From Bacteroidales bacterium UBA5226 (lineage in GTDB: Bacteria; Bacteroidota; Bacteroidia; Bacteroidales; UBA932): a DNA stretch of 64,000 bases. The notes under the pieces are model-generated. The model saw nothing but the letters and a program-made list of their open reading frames with translations. It was not told where the DNA came from and searched no databases. The stretch covers positions 19,285-83,284 of the forward strand of contig DHUU01000003.1 of NCBI GenBank assembly GCA_002409325.1, given 5' to 3'. The position numbers and the translations under genes were made by a program. Shown here in pieces: positions 34,386 to 43,180 of the stretch (its first letter is position 1; each line of letters starts with the position of its first letter).

Positions 34386-34715
34386 ATGAGCACACTAATA
34401 ATTTTACAGGAACAAGCAACAAAGACTGCAGCCGGTGCAGGTGGCAACTGGACTTTTCTTATTATGATGGCTGCCATTTTTGTGGTGATGTATTTTTTAA
34501 TGATACGTCCACAGAAAAAACGCCAGAAAGAACTGAAAGAATACCGCGATAACCTGAAAAAGGGAGATAAAGTCATCACTGCCGGCGGCATCTATGGTAC
34601 CATTACCGAAGTAAAGGAAAATTACGTTTTGCTGGAAGTGGACACCAACGTTAAGATCAGGGTGGATAAATCAACCCTGGTTAAGGATTCTTCTGACATT
34701 CAACAGGGCAGCTAA
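34386..34715 (+). CDS. yajC: Preprotein translocase subunit YajC
   Basis: 109 residues. One membrane segment (FLIMMAAIFVVMYFLMI) is followed by RPQKKRQKELKEYRDNLKKGDKVITAGGIYGTI, the YajC hallmark. It assists SecDF at the inner membrane. It lies 41 bases after nusB and 30 bases before the YbbR-domain gene. Confidence 0.93.
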   Translation: MSTLIILQEQATKTAAGAGGNWTFLIMMAAIFVVMYFLMIRPQKKRQKELKEYRDNLKKGDKVITAGGIYGTITEVKENYVLLEVDTNVKIRVDKSTLVKDSSDIQQGS

Positions 34716-34745
34716 TCAGAAAAACGCGCCTCCAAAGTATGGCCT

Positions 34746-35690
34746 ATGAAACGGTCCAGATGGGTATTGATCCTGTGTATAGCCGCAGCCTTCTTCCTGT
34801 GGGTGGTGTATACATTGTCTAATGAGTACACCGCTTATTTCCGTTTTCCGCTGGAAGTCGAAACCAATCTGGACGGGCGTGCCAACATTTCCCAGGCAGA
34901 CAATACCCTTTTTCTTCGTGGAAAAACCAGGGGCTTTTACATTATCCGTTATTCCTGGCGGAAAAGGATACCTTCTGTACGTATATTTGCAGAGCAGACC
35001 CTGATGGGTCGGTACCCGGAAAAAAGTGACAAGTTTTACCTGCTGGCAAACGATATCCACAACCTGGTGAACGATGCCCTGGGTGCCGATTTTCAGGTGG
35101 AGACCATTCTCAGTGACACCATCCGTCTTGAATACCGGCAGGTCCATTCCAGGTATGTTCCTGTCCAATTTGTTTCGGACATATCGTATATGCCTCAATA
35201 TATGTCTTTTGTACCTGTCCGCACCTACCCGGACAGTATTCTGGTCTATGCAGAGGAACCCTACCTGGACCTGATTCGGGGAATCAGGACAAGAAAGGTA
35301 ATGCTAAGCAATCTGGATCAGACGGTAGAAGGTATAGCCCGCCTGGAAATCCCTGCCAATGCGCGCCTCTCCCGTTCAGAGATCAACTATGAAGTCATGG
35401 TTTCCCGCTTTGTGGAAATGACACTAGAGGTTCCTGTGACAACACGCAATGTGCCTTCACGCAGAGAATTGATTATCCTCCCTGACAAGGTCACACTGCA
35501 ATTCCGGTGTCCTTTTGAAGAGGCTGCAAGCATAAGTGCCGGAGATTTTTCCCTGGTAGTGGATTATAACGAATTCACAGGAAAAGCAGGCGGCAAGATT
35601 ACCCCGGCTCTGGAAGGAGCCCCCTTAATGATCAGCCACTTGCAACTGACTCCGCAATTCGTAGACGGCATAATCCAGAATCGTTACTAA
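34746..35690 (+). CDS. YbbR-like domain protein
   Basis: 314 residues with an N-terminal membrane segment (VLILCIAAAFFLWVVYTL) followed by YbbR-type beta repeats, recognisable in IPSVRIFAEQTLMG, YVPVQFVSDIS, PDSILVYAEEPYLDLI and the LEVPVTTRNVP segment. The family regulates or anchors enzymes at the membrane in other phyla; its function in Bacteroidota is unknown. It sits between yajC and coaE, the usual place. Confidence 0.8.
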   Translation: MKRSRWVLILCIAAAFFLWVVYTLSNEYTAYFRFPLEVETNLDGRANISQADNTLFLRGKTRGFYIIRYSWRKRIPSVRIFAEQTLMGRYPEKSDKFYLLANDIHNLVNDALGADFQVETILSDTIRLEYRQVHSRYVPVQFVSDISYMPQYMSFVPVRTYPDSILVYAEEPYLDLIRGIRTRKVMLSNLDQTVEGIARLEIPANARLSRSEINYEVMVSRFVEMTLEVPVTTRNVPSRRELIILPDKVTLQFRCPFEEAASISAGDFSLVVDYNEFTGKAGGKITPALEGAPLMISHLQLTPQFVDGIIQNRY

Positions 35691-35693
35691 GCC

Positions 35694-36305
35694 ATGAAGA
35701 CAACCATAATACTTGGCATCACGGGAGGAATAGGCAGCGGCAAAAGCTACGTGACACGGATTTTCAATGGTTTGGGAATTCCTGCGTACGATTCCGACGC
35801 CCGCACCAAACAACTCTACCGCGAGGAACCCCCTCTCAGGGAAGTGCTGAGCGGTATTCTAGGTCCTGATATTTTCATGAACGGGGAACCAGATATCAGC
35901 AAGATGGCTTCGCTTATCTTTAATGACACAGCGTTGCTAAAAAGAATAAACCAGGCGGTCCATCCATACGTGGTCAGGGATTTTCTCAAATGGGCATATG
36001 CATCCCAGGCACCTTACGTGATTTTCGAAAGTGCCATTTTATTGGAAATGGATCCTCCTTTTCAGGCAACCCGGGTACTGACCATATCGGCAGACCGTGA
36101 ACTCAGACTGTGCAGGGTAGCCGGCAGGGACAATGCCCTTATCCAATCTGTATTGGCCAGAATGGATAAACAATGGACAGATGAACAAAGAGAAGCCAAG
36201 GCAGATTTTGTTATCATTTCGGACAACAAACAGGCTTTGCTGCCCCGTGTTCTTGAAGTACACCAACATATGATGAATATTACACAAAACCACAATGAAA
36301 ACTGA
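35694..36305 (+). CDS. coaE: Dephospho-CoA kinase
   Basis: 203 residues. GITGGIGSGKSYVT is the ATP-binding P-loop; AYDSDARTKQLYR carries the catalytic aspartates and FESAILLEMD the later strand. It performs the last step of coenzyme A synthesis. It starts 3 bases after the YbbR gene and overlaps the DUF5606 gene by 11 bases. Confidence 0.93.
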   Translation: MKTTIILGITGGIGSGKSYVTRIFNGLGIPAYDSDARTKQLYREEPPLREVLSGILGPDIFMNGEPDISKMASLIFNDTALLKRINQAVHPYVVRDFLKWAYASQAPYVIFESAILLEMDPPFQATRVLTISADRELRLCRVAGRDNALIQSVLARMDKQWTDEQREAKADFVIISDNKQALLPRVLEVHQHMMNITQNHNEN

Positions 36306-36864
36306 TCTTACAAAAATCCTGTCAGTAGGGGGACAATCCGGTTTGTACCGCTACCTGGCCCAAAGCAACGGGGGTGTGGTAGTCGAATCCCTAACAGATG
36401 GAAAAAGAAAATGGATGGGGCCCAGTGCCCGCATGACATCGTTGTCAGATATCTCGGTATATACCCAGACAGAAGAGGAATTGAAGCTTCGGGATGTTTT
36501 TGTCCGGATGAAGGAATTCCTACAGGAAAACGAAGCCCCCGCTCCCGGTAAGGAAGCTGCAGAAATGGCTGCTTTTTTTGAACAAGTCATCCCGCAATAC
36601 GACAGGGATCGCTTTTATCCCTCGCACATGAAAAAGGTGCTGGAATGGTACAACCTGCTCAAATCGGCCGATGCCCTTGATTTTGAAGAAGCAGAAACAG
36701 GAGAGGATATGAAAGAGGCAGAAGATGCTCAGGTACCAGAGGCTAAGGGAACAAAATCTGTCCCCAAAAAACCTGCTGCCAAAGCTATCATCCCTGCTGC
36801 CAGGGCAGCAAAACCGGCTGCAGCCAAAGCCCCAAGGCAGGTTAAGCACACAACCCAGAAATAG
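36295..36864 (+). CDS. DUF5606 domain protein with Ala/Lys/Pro-rich tail
   Basis: 189 residues. The N-terminal 130 residues (LTKILSVGGQSGLYRYLAQSNGGVVVESL, then MGPSARMTSLSDISVYT) match DUF5606, a Bacteroidota family of unknown role encoded after coaE. The last 40 residues are a low-complexity tail of Lys, Ala and Pro (KPAAKAIIPAARAAKPAAA), like histone-H1-type nucleic-acid-binding tails. It overlaps coaE by 11 bases and ends 1 base into a possible GTG start of rimO. Confidence 0.8.
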   Translation: MKTDLTKILSVGGQSGLYRYLAQSNGGVVVESLTDGKRKWMGPSARMTSLSDISVYTQTEEELKLRDVFVRMKEFLQENEAPAPGKEAAEMAAFFEQVIPQYDRDRFYPSHMKKVLEWYNLLKSADALDFEEAETGEDMKEAEDAQVPEAKGTKSVPKKPAAKAIIPAARAAKPAAAKAPRQVKHTTQK

Positions 36865-36881
36865 TGCAAACCAGGCGACGG

Positions 36882-38210
36882 ATGCCACAAAGGGTATCAG
36901 TCTATACCCTGGGCTGTTCCAAAAACCGGGTGGACAGCGAACACCTCATGCGGCAGCTACAAGCAGGTGGCTGCCAGATCATACCCGATGCCCCGGAAGA
37001 AGATTACCCCTTGGATGCCCTGGTGATCAACACCTGTGGATTCATTCACGATGCCAGGGAAGAATCGGTCAGCTACATTCTGGAAGCTCTGAAGGCAAAA
37101 GAAGAGGGCAGACTGGGGAAAGTCCTTGTAATGGGTTGTTTGTCTGAACGCTACAAAAAAGAACTGGAAAAGGAAATGCCCGGTGTGGATGCTTTCTTTG
37201 GCGTGACCGATATTCCCCTGATAGCCGCTCACCTTGGCGTGCCCTATGATCCGGCCCTGGCCACTGAAAGGGTTCTTTCCACCCCGGCCCACTACGCCTA
37301 CCTGAAACTGAGCGAAGGCTGCGACCGCAGCTGTGCCTATTGCGCCATTCCCCTTATCCGGGGTCCGCACCGCTCCAGGCCCATGAAAGAGTTGATTGCC
37401 GAGGCCGGCCATCTGGCCGGACAGGGAGTCAGGGAACTGATCCTGGTGGCACAGGATACCAGTTATTACGGACTGGATTTGACCGGAAAAAGGGAACTTT
37501 CTTCCCTGATGGAAGCCCTGTGCCGGATTAGCGGCATTGACCGCATCCGCGTGCTGTACACCTACCCGCAGGGTTTCCCCCTGGATGTGCTCCGGCTCAT
37601 GGCCCGGGAACCCAAAATCTGCCAATATGTTGATATTCCCCTTCAGCACATTTCAGATAAGGTCTTGACGGCAATGCGCAGAAATACAACAAAAGCAGAA
37701 ACCCTCCGATTGATAGAAGATTTTCGTACATTAGTACCGGGGTTGTGCCTGCGCACTACCCTGATGGTGGGACACCCCGGAGAAGACGAACAGGCATTCC
37801 TCGAATTGCTAGACTTTGTGAAGGAAGCACGGTTTGAAAGGATGGGTGCTTTTACATATTCCCGGGAAGAAGGCACTTATGGGGCAAAATACCTTAAAGA
37901 CCAGATCCCTGCAAAGGTCAGGCGTGAGCGTTACGGAAGGCTCATGGAGTTGCAAAAAGGCATATCTTTTGCCTACAACCAATCACGGGTAGGGTCCGTA
38001 TGCAGCGTTCTGACAGATTATCTTGTCATCCCAGACGGTGGGACCATGAAGCCAACGGTTTTGGGAAGAACACAATACGAAGCCCCCGAGGTGGACGGAT
38101 TCGTGATCCTGGAAGACGCAGCCCATATCAGGCCGGGCTCTTTTGTAGAGGCCCGCATAACCAAAGCAGATGAATACGATCTGTATGCGCAACTTATTGA
38201 AAAAGAATAA
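36882..38210 (+). CDS. rimO: Ribosomal protein uS12 methylthiotransferase RimO
   Basis: 442 residues from the ATG at 36882; a GTG at 36864 that overlaps the upstream stop would add six residues. The N-terminal MTTase cluster cysteines are in YTLGCSKN, VINTCGF and VMGCLSERY; the radical SAM motif is CDRSCAYC; a TRAM domain forms the C-terminus. RimO adds a methylthio group to an aspartate of protein S12. RVDSEH after the first cysteine is the RimO rather than the MiaB form. Confidence 0.93.
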   Translation: MPQRVSVYTLGCSKNRVDSEHLMRQLQAGGCQIIPDAPEEDYPLDALVINTCGFIHDAREESVSYILEALKAKEEGRLGKVLVMGCLSERYKKELEKEMPGVDAFFGVTDIPLIAAHLGVPYDPALATERVLSTPAHYAYLKLSEGCDRSCAYCAIPLIRGPHRSRPMKELIAEAGHLAGQGVRELILVAQDTSYYGLDLTGKRELSSLMEALCRISGIDRIRVLYTYPQGFPLDVLRLMAREPKICQYVDIPLQHISDKVLTAMRRNTTKAETLRLIEDFRTLVPGLCLRTTLMVGHPGEDEQAFLELLDFVKEARFERMGAFTYSREEGTYGAKYLKDQIPAKVRRERYGRLMELQKGISFAYNQSRVGSVCSVLTDYLVIPDGGTMKPTVLGRTQYEAPEVDGFVILEDAAHIRPGSFVEARITKADEYDLYAQLIEKE

Positions 38211-38225
38211 ATAAATTTATTTACA

Positions 38226-38972
38226 ATGCAATTACTCAAAGACAAGAAAGTGTTGATCACCGGAGCCGCCCGCGGCATTGGCAAAGCCGTGGCATTGGGT
38301 ATGGCAGGGCAGGGTGCCGACATAGCCTTTACCGATCTTAAAATTGATGACCAGGCAAAAGAAACCATAAAACAGATAGAAGCCTTCGGAGTCAGGGCAA
38401 TTGCCTATGCTTCAGATGCTGCATCATTTGATCAGGCACACCAGGTGGTTAGCCAGGCCGTACAGGAGCTGGGGCGGATAGATGTCCTGGTTAACAACGC
38501 CGGCATAACCCGTGACACATTGCTCTTACGTATGAGTGAACAGCAATGGGACATGGTTATTCAGGTAAACCTTAAATCTGCATTCAACTTTATACATGCA
38601 CTTACCCCCCTGATGTTAAAACAGAAAAGCGGAAGTATTATCAATATGAGTTCAGTAGTAGGCCTTTCCGGGAATGCCGGACAGGCAAACTATTCGGCAT
38701 CTAAAGCCGGTTTGATAGCCCTTACAAAATCGGTAGCCAAAGAACTAGGGCCCAGGGGAATTCGTGCCAATGCCATAGCACCCGGGTTCATTATCAGCGA
38801 CATGACCGATCAATTATCCGAAGCTGTCCGCAAAGCCTGGACAGATACCATTCCCCTGCGCCGGGGCGGCACACCGCAGGAAGTTGCCAACGTGTGCATA
38901 TTCCTGGCATCGGAACTGTCTTCTTTTGTGAGCGGACAGGTAATTCCCGTATGCGGAGGGATGTATACATAG
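38226..38972 (+). CDS. fabG: 3-oxoacyl-[acyl-carrier-protein] reductase
   Basis: 248 residues, a short-chain dehydrogenase. The cofactor loop is ITGAARGIGKAVA. LVNNAGITRD, the catalytic serine in NMSSVVG, and YSASK with catalytic Tyr and Lys are present; the C-terminal GQVIPVCGGMYT fits FabG. It reduces ketoacyl-ACP with NADPH in fatty-acid synthesis. It lies 15 bases after rimO. Confidence 0.88.
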   Translation: MQLLKDKKVLITGAARGIGKAVALGMAGQGADIAFTDLKIDDQAKETIKQIEAFGVRAIAYASDAASFDQAHQVVSQAVQELGRIDVLVNNAGITRDTLLLRMSEQQWDMVIQVNLKSAFNFIHALTPLMLKQKSGSIINMSSVVGLSGNAGQANYSASKAGLIALTKSVAKELGPRGIRANAIAPGFIISDMTDQLSEAVRKAWTDTIPLRRGGTPQEVANVCIFLASELSSFVSGQVIPVCGGMYT

Positions 38973-38990
38973 AATTCAAATAATGATCAT

Positions 38991-39896
38991 ATGAAAACCA
39001 TACGTACAATAGGTCTGCTGGCCGTGCTTCTGCTGGCGGGAGCTTGCGGCCCCATGATTAACATCCTGGAAGTAGACGTGAGACTGCCTGCCACACTGCC
39101 CTTGAACCTTTCGGGAAGGGAAATGGTAGTGTTCACTCCCCGGTACGATTCGGTATCCCTTACCGATTCGGTTTTGCTAAACCGCTTTGCCCAGGCATTT
39201 GCCGACGGGCTTACCCAGCAGGCAAGACTGTCTCCGGGCTCGGTTCCCGTGTTTAGCCATTATTCGGGAAGCGAGTCGTTCGGCACCCTGGACCAGCCCG
39301 ATTATGTGCACCGTCTGGCCCTGGAAACGGAAAAAGACCTGATTTTCATGGTGGACAGTGTAACCCTGGGCGCATTCCAGGTGAATGAACTTTCGTTGCT
39401 GCTGGCTCCCTTTCAGGCCGTGGTACGTGTTTATGATGCAGAAAAGGTGCGTTTTACCCAATACATCCCCATTAGGGACACCGCTGCCTGGGATCTGGGA
39501 GACAATGCAGATCAGGAAATTGTTACGATTCCAAAAAGTGCCTTTTTAGACCTGCAGAGAGCAGCCGTTTTTGTTGGCGAGCGTACCGCACGTTCATTCA
39601 TGGATCAATGGGAAACACAGGACAGGGTGATTTTTGTCTATGACAAGTCTAAGTGGAACGTTGCCTACGATTACGCCCTGGCCTTTGAATGGGATAAAGC
39701 GATGGAAATCTGGCTGGAACTGGTAAAGTCAAATAACGCAAAGGAAGCAGCTTGTGCCTCATTTAACGTGGCCCTGGCCTGTGAAATGCAGGGAAATTTT
39801 GAACTGGCCAAAAAATGGCTGAACCTGTCACAAAAGACACTGGACATGCCGGAAACGCGTTATTACAAGGAACTCCTGCTGGAACGAAAAAAGTGA
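38991..39896 (+). CDS. Lipoprotein with TPR-like C-terminus (DUF6340-like)
   Basis: 301 residues; lipoprotein signal ending LLLAGAC (Cys20). The body starts INILEVDVRLPATLPL, a pattern of the Bacteroidota family DUF6340; the end has TPR-type helices (WDKAMEIWLELVKSNNAKEAACASFNVALACEMQGNFELAKKW given in part: AMEIWLELVKS and FNVALACEMQGNFELAKKW). Function unknown. It follows fabG by 18 bases and ends next to a hairpin-rich, gene-free stretch. Confidence 0.7.
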   Translation: MKTIRTIGLLAVLLLAGACGPMINILEVDVRLPATLPLNLSGREMVVFTPRYDSVSLTDSVLLNRFAQAFADGLTQQARLSPGSVPVFSHYSGSESFGTLDQPDYVHRLALETEKDLIFMVDSVTLGAFQVNELSLLLAPFQAVVRVYDAEKVRFTQYIPIRDTAAWDLGDNADQEIVTIPKSAFLDLQRAAVFVGERTARSFMDQWETQDRVIFVYDKSKWNVAYDYALAFEWDKAMEIWLELVKSNNAKEAACASFNVALACEMQGNFELAKKWLNLSQKTLDMPETRYYKELLLERKK

Positions 39897-40336
39897 AAGA
39901 TCCCCATACACCCAGAGGTCTTTGAACTGATCATCTGCATATTCAATATCGGGGATATGGACATTTTCTGTTTTCCCGTAACTTGCTCACTCAGAGAACT
40001 AAGACGCCGGTAGTCCTTTTATCCGACTACTCCAGGGAATTAAATTAAAACAACATCTCGGAAGCCAGTGATTCAAAGGTTCTACCTGTAGTCGCTGTTT
40101 GAATGCTCCTGTTGCGGGTACGGCCGCTGCTGAGCTATGGGCGGCCGCTGCCACCACAAGGTAAGGGAAGCTTTTTTTCAAGCCGAGGCTTCCCTTACCT
40201 TGTCGTGGCAACGGCCTTGCCGTTAATGCGGTTTGCTGCCCCAACAACCGCATGGTGGTCTTCAATGAGGTGTGCCAAAGGTATTTGGTGCATATTTCAT
40301 GCTGCGAAGCAGCATCACTTTTTTCCTGGTTGACTG
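39897..40336. other. Gene-free, hairpin-rich stretch between the lipoprotein gene and rnpB
   Basis: No credible gene was found. Several inverted repeats lie close together: a 6-bp pair at 40010-40030, a 20-bp stem at 40151-40208, AACGGC-CTT-GCCGTT at 40210-40224, an 8-bp pair at 40226-40253 and ATGCTGC-GAA-GCAGCAT at 40299-40315. None is followed by a T run on the plus strand, so they are not simple terminators. This could be a structured RNA or a palindromic repeat element. Confidence 0.5.
40151..40208. repeat. Long inverted repeat (16 perfect bp extended to 20 of 21)
   Basis: ACAAGGTAAGGGAAGC (40156-40171) pairs exactly with GCTTCCCTTACCTTGT (40188-40203); after one mismatch four more pairs follow outside. 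The loop is 16 bases and begins with seven T. Confidence 0.8.
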
Positions 40337-40345
40337 AAAAAAAAA

Positions 40346-40674
40346 CGGAGGGCCTGTAAGCCGGGTTCTGTCCAACTCCCATCATTTGTCTTAGCAGCCT
40401 ACCCCCCGGCATAGAGCGGGCAGCCCTAATATTGCCGGTATACTTGGCCTTGCAGGAGACCGGTGCCTGCGTCAACGGCCGTCACCAACCGTCACGGTGG
40501 GCTCTTACCCCGCCTTTTCACCCTTACCCGGGTCCGAAGACCCTGGCGGTTATTTTCTGTCAAGCGATCCCTGACCTTACGACCAGCTGTGATTTCCACA
40601 GGATCATGCCCTTCCCTGCCCGGACTTTCCTCCCTTTTCCATTTGGATAAGAGCGATGGGACAGCCCTCCGCAC
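40346..40674 (-). ncRNA. rnpB: RNase P RNA (bacterial type A)
   Basis: The minus strand carries the conserved RNase P RNA blocks in order: GAGGAAAGTCCGGGC, then ACAGAAAATAACCGCC, GGGTAAGGGTGAAA with GGGTAAGAGCCCACC, and finally ACAGAACCCGGCTTACAGGCC. The ends CGGAGGGC and GCCCTCCG pair as stem P1. A run of T (plus-strand A run 40337-40345) follows the 3' end. The 5' end is estimated from P1 and the -7 box at 40678-40685. The RNA removes 5' leaders from tRNA precursors. Confidence 0.95.
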
Positions 40675-40677
40675 CCG

Positions 40678-40685
40678 CAAAGTTA
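40678..40685 (-). promoter_or_regulatory. -7 box (TAACTTTG) of rnpB
   Basis: On the minus strand TAACTTTG lies just before the 5' end of the RNase P RNA. No convincing -33 element was found. Confidence 0.5.
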
Positions 40686-40725
40686 AAAAATCTTCTTACA
40701 TTTACCGTTTGAAAAAAAATGTCTT

Positions 40726-42348
40726 ATGTCTACAAAATATGTCTTCGTAACAGGAGGTGTGACTTCTTCTTTGGGAAAAGGCACTATTGCTGCTTCTCTT
40801 GCAAAATTGCTGCAAGCCAGGGGATTAAGAGTAACCATCCAAAAATTTGACCCCTATATCAATGTGGATCCCGGCACCCTGGATCCTTATGAACACGGGG
40901 AATGCTACGTTACAGAAGACGGAGCCGAGACCGACCTGGACCTGGGCCATTACGAACGCTTTCTGGGTGTCTACACCACCAAGGCCAGTAACGTTACCAC
41001 TGGCAAGATCTACCAGACGATCATAGACAAGGAACGCGAAGGCGCATACCTGGGCAAAACCGTTCAGGTCATTCCGCACATCACAGATGAGATCAAGCGT
41101 CGGATGCTTCTATTGGGCAAGACCGGAAAATACGATATCATCATCACCGAGATTGGCGGTACCGTGGGGGATATAGAATCCCTTCCCTTTGTAGAAGCCG
41201 TGCGGCAGTTGCAATGGGAACTCCCGGATGAGAACTGCGCTGTAATCCACCTTACACTGGTCCCATACCTGGCTGCTGCCAAAGAATTGAAAACCAAACC
41301 CACACAGCACTCGGTAAGGCAGTTGCAGCAGGAAGGGGTAAATCCGGACGTTATCGTATGCAGGACAGAAAAGCCGCTTCCTCTTGCCCTTCGCAGGAAA
41401 GTAGCCCTGTTTTGCAATGTCCGTCCACATGCCGTTATTGAATCTATTGACCAGAAAAGCATTTACGAAGTTCCCCTGAACCTCAAGCGCCAGAACCTGG
41501 ACGGCATTCTGCTGGATTTGCTCAAAATTGAGAACAAAGTGGAACCTAATCTGGATGCCTGGAAGCAATTCATTGACCGCGTTTACCACCCCAAAAAGAA
41601 AATTGAAATTGCCCTGGTTGGCAAATATGTAGAACTTCAGGATGCCTACAAATCCATTCTGGAATCGTTCATCCATGCCGGAGCCGCCAACAATACCCGG
41701 GTAAAGGTGCATTCCATACAAAGCGAACATATCAACCAGTTCAATGTAGATGAGAAACTGGCCGGCATGAAGGGCATACTGGTAGCCCCCGGATTCGGAC
41801 CGCGCGGGACCGATGGCAAAATATTTGCATGCAAGTATGCCAGGGAGCACAAGATCCCGTTCCTGGGCATATGCCTGGGCATGCAGATGGCTGTTCTGGA
41901 ATTTGCCAGAAACATTGCCGGGATTCCCGGGGCAGAAAGCATTGAGGTTGCTCCTAAGACCGAATACCCGGTGATTGACTTGATGGAAGATCAGAAACGA
42001 CTTACCATAAAAGGAGGAACCATGAGGCTGGGAGCCTACGAGTGCAGACTGGAACGCGGGTCACTGGCTTACAGAATATACGGAAAGCATATCATTCAGG
42101 AAAGGCACCGTCACCGTTACGAATTGAACGATTCCTTCCTGGAAACACTAGAAAAGGCCGGCATGAAGGCGACAGGGAAAAATCCCGAAACAGGGCTTAT
42201 AGAAATTATTGAAATTCCGGATCATCCCTTTTACATAGGCGTTCAGTTCCATCCGGAATATAAAAGTACCCCTGAAAAACCCGCCCCCCTGTTTCGTGCC
42301 TTTATTGAAGCCGCCCTACGGTACGCAGAATTGCAGAACAATTCATGA
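40726..42348 (+). CDS. pyrG: CTP synthase
   Basis: 540 residues. The N-terminal synthetase domain starts FVTGGVTSSLGKGTIAASL (ATP loop) and has FDPYINVDPGTLDPYEHGE. The C-terminal class I glutamine amidotransferase domain has the nucleophile in FLGICLGMQ and the catalytic His/Glu in FHPE. It makes CTP from UTP, ATP and glutamine. It is divergent from rnpB, and its stop overlaps the start of the glutaminyl cyclase gene by 4 bases. Confidence 0.97.
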   Translation: MSTKYVFVTGGVTSSLGKGTIAASLAKLLQARGLRVTIQKFDPYINVDPGTLDPYEHGECYVTEDGAETDLDLGHYERFLGVYTTKASNVTTGKIYQTIIDKEREGAYLGKTVQVIPHITDEIKRRMLLLGKTGKYDIIITEIGGTVGDIESLPFVEAVRQLQWELPDENCAVIHLTLVPYLAAAKELKTKPTQHSVRQLQQEGVNPDVIVCRTEKPLPLALRRKVALFCNVRPHAVIESIDQKSIYEVPLNLKRQNLDGILLDLLKIENKVEPNLDAWKQFIDRVYHPKKKIEIALVGKYVELQDAYKSILESFIHAGAANNTRVKVHSIQSEHINQFNVDEKLAGMKGILVAPGFGPRGTDGKIFACKYAREHKIPFLGICLGMQMAVLEFARNIAGIPGAESIEVAPKTEYPVIDLMEDQKRLTIKGGTMRLGAYECRLERGSLAYRIYGKHIIQERHRHRYELNDSFLETLEKAGMKATGKNPETGLIEIIEIPDHPFYIGVQFHPEYKSTPEKPAPLFRAFIEAALRYAELQNNS

Positions 42349-43100
42349 TAAGACAATTCCTCATAAAAACCCTGCTGTTCACGGCAACATTTGCTGCCAC
42401 GGCCTCTGCCGTATCCCGCTACAGCTATAAAATTGAGGATGTCACACCGCACATTATCAGTGCCTATACCCAGGGTTTCTTTTATCACGAAGGGTTTTTT
42501 TATGAAAGCACCGGGCAATATGGAAGTTCCATGATTGCAAAAGTGGACATGACCACCGGAAAAATTCTGAAATCACAGGCCCTGCAGCGCAGTTATTTCG
42601 GAGAAGGAGCCTGCATTCACAACGGCCTGATCTACCAACTTACCTGGACACAGAATACGTGCTTTGTTTACGACGCTCAGACCTTTAACCTGCTGGGTAC
42701 ACGGCGTTACAACCGGGAAGGTTGGGGCCTGACCACAGACGGTAAAGACTTGATTATGAGTGATGGAACCTCAACACTTTATATCATGGACCCGGAAACC
42801 CTGTTGGACAAAAGATCCGTTAAGGTTACCCTAAGCGGCAAAGAAGTCGGTTACCTGAACGAACTGGAGTACATAGAAGGCGAGGTTTGGGCTAACATAT
42901 ACATGAGCGATGAAATCGTGCGCATAGACCCTACAACGGGAAAAGTGACCGGTGTTATTGACCTGAAGGGCATCCTGCCCGTATCTTTACGCAAACCCAC
43001 TACCGATGTACTCAACGGCATTGCCTATGATCCACAGACAAAAAGCATTTGGATAACGGGGAAATACTGGCCCCGTGTATATAAGATATCGTTACATTAA
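42345..43100 (+). CDS. Exported glutaminyl-peptide cyclotransferase
   Basis: 251 residues with signal peptide (cleavage near TASA). Segments YTQGFFYHEGFFYESTGQYG, NREGWGLTTDG, YLNELEYIEGEVWAN and LNGIAYDPQ are those of the beta-propeller glutamine cyclotransferase family, which converts N-terminal glutamine of exported proteins to pyroglutamate. In Bacteroidales many exported proteins begin with Gln after signal cleavage, so this is a plausible periplasmic maturation step. It overlaps pyrG by 4 bases and is followed by the TPP riboswitch. Confidence 0.85.
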   Translation: MIRQFLIKTLLFTATFAATASAVSRYSYKIEDVTPHIISAYTQGFFYHEGFFYESTGQYGSSMIAKVDMTTGKILKSQALQRSYFGEGACIHNGLIYQLTWTQNTCFVYDAQTFNLLGTRRYNREGWGLTTDGKDLIMSDGTSTLYIMDPETLLDKRSVKVTLSGKEVGYLNELEYIEGEVWANIYMSDEIVRIDPTTGKVTGVIDLKGILPVSLRKPTTDVLNGIAYDPQTKSIWITGKYWPRVYKISLH

Positions 43101-43103
43101 CCA

Positions 43104-43177
43104 TGTTCGGGGGTGCCTGCACCACAGGCTGAGAACACACCCTTAGAACCTGATCCGGATAATACCGGCGGAGGAAA
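43104..43177 (+). promoter_or_regulatory. TPP riboswitch (THI element)
   Basis: The conserved thiamin-pyrophosphate aptamer blocks are present: GGGGTGCC, CAGGCTGAGA, ACCCTTAGAACCTGATC and CCGGCGGAGGAAA, with pairing arms between them. It ends 3 bases before the ATG of the TonB-dependent receptor, so control at translation start is likely; TPP binding should switch off the thiamin uptake genes. Confidence 0.95.
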
Positions 43178-43180
43178 AAC

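Noticed and set aside
40151..40208. Long hairpin considered as a terminator
   Set aside because: No T run follows on either strand; the rnpB transcript already has a T run at its own 3' end.
39999..40475. 158-codon minus-strand open frame
   Set aside because: Its N-terminal codons (containing RQMMGVGQNPAYRP) are the conserved 3' part of RNase P RNA read as protein, and the rest is the hairpin-rich spacer.
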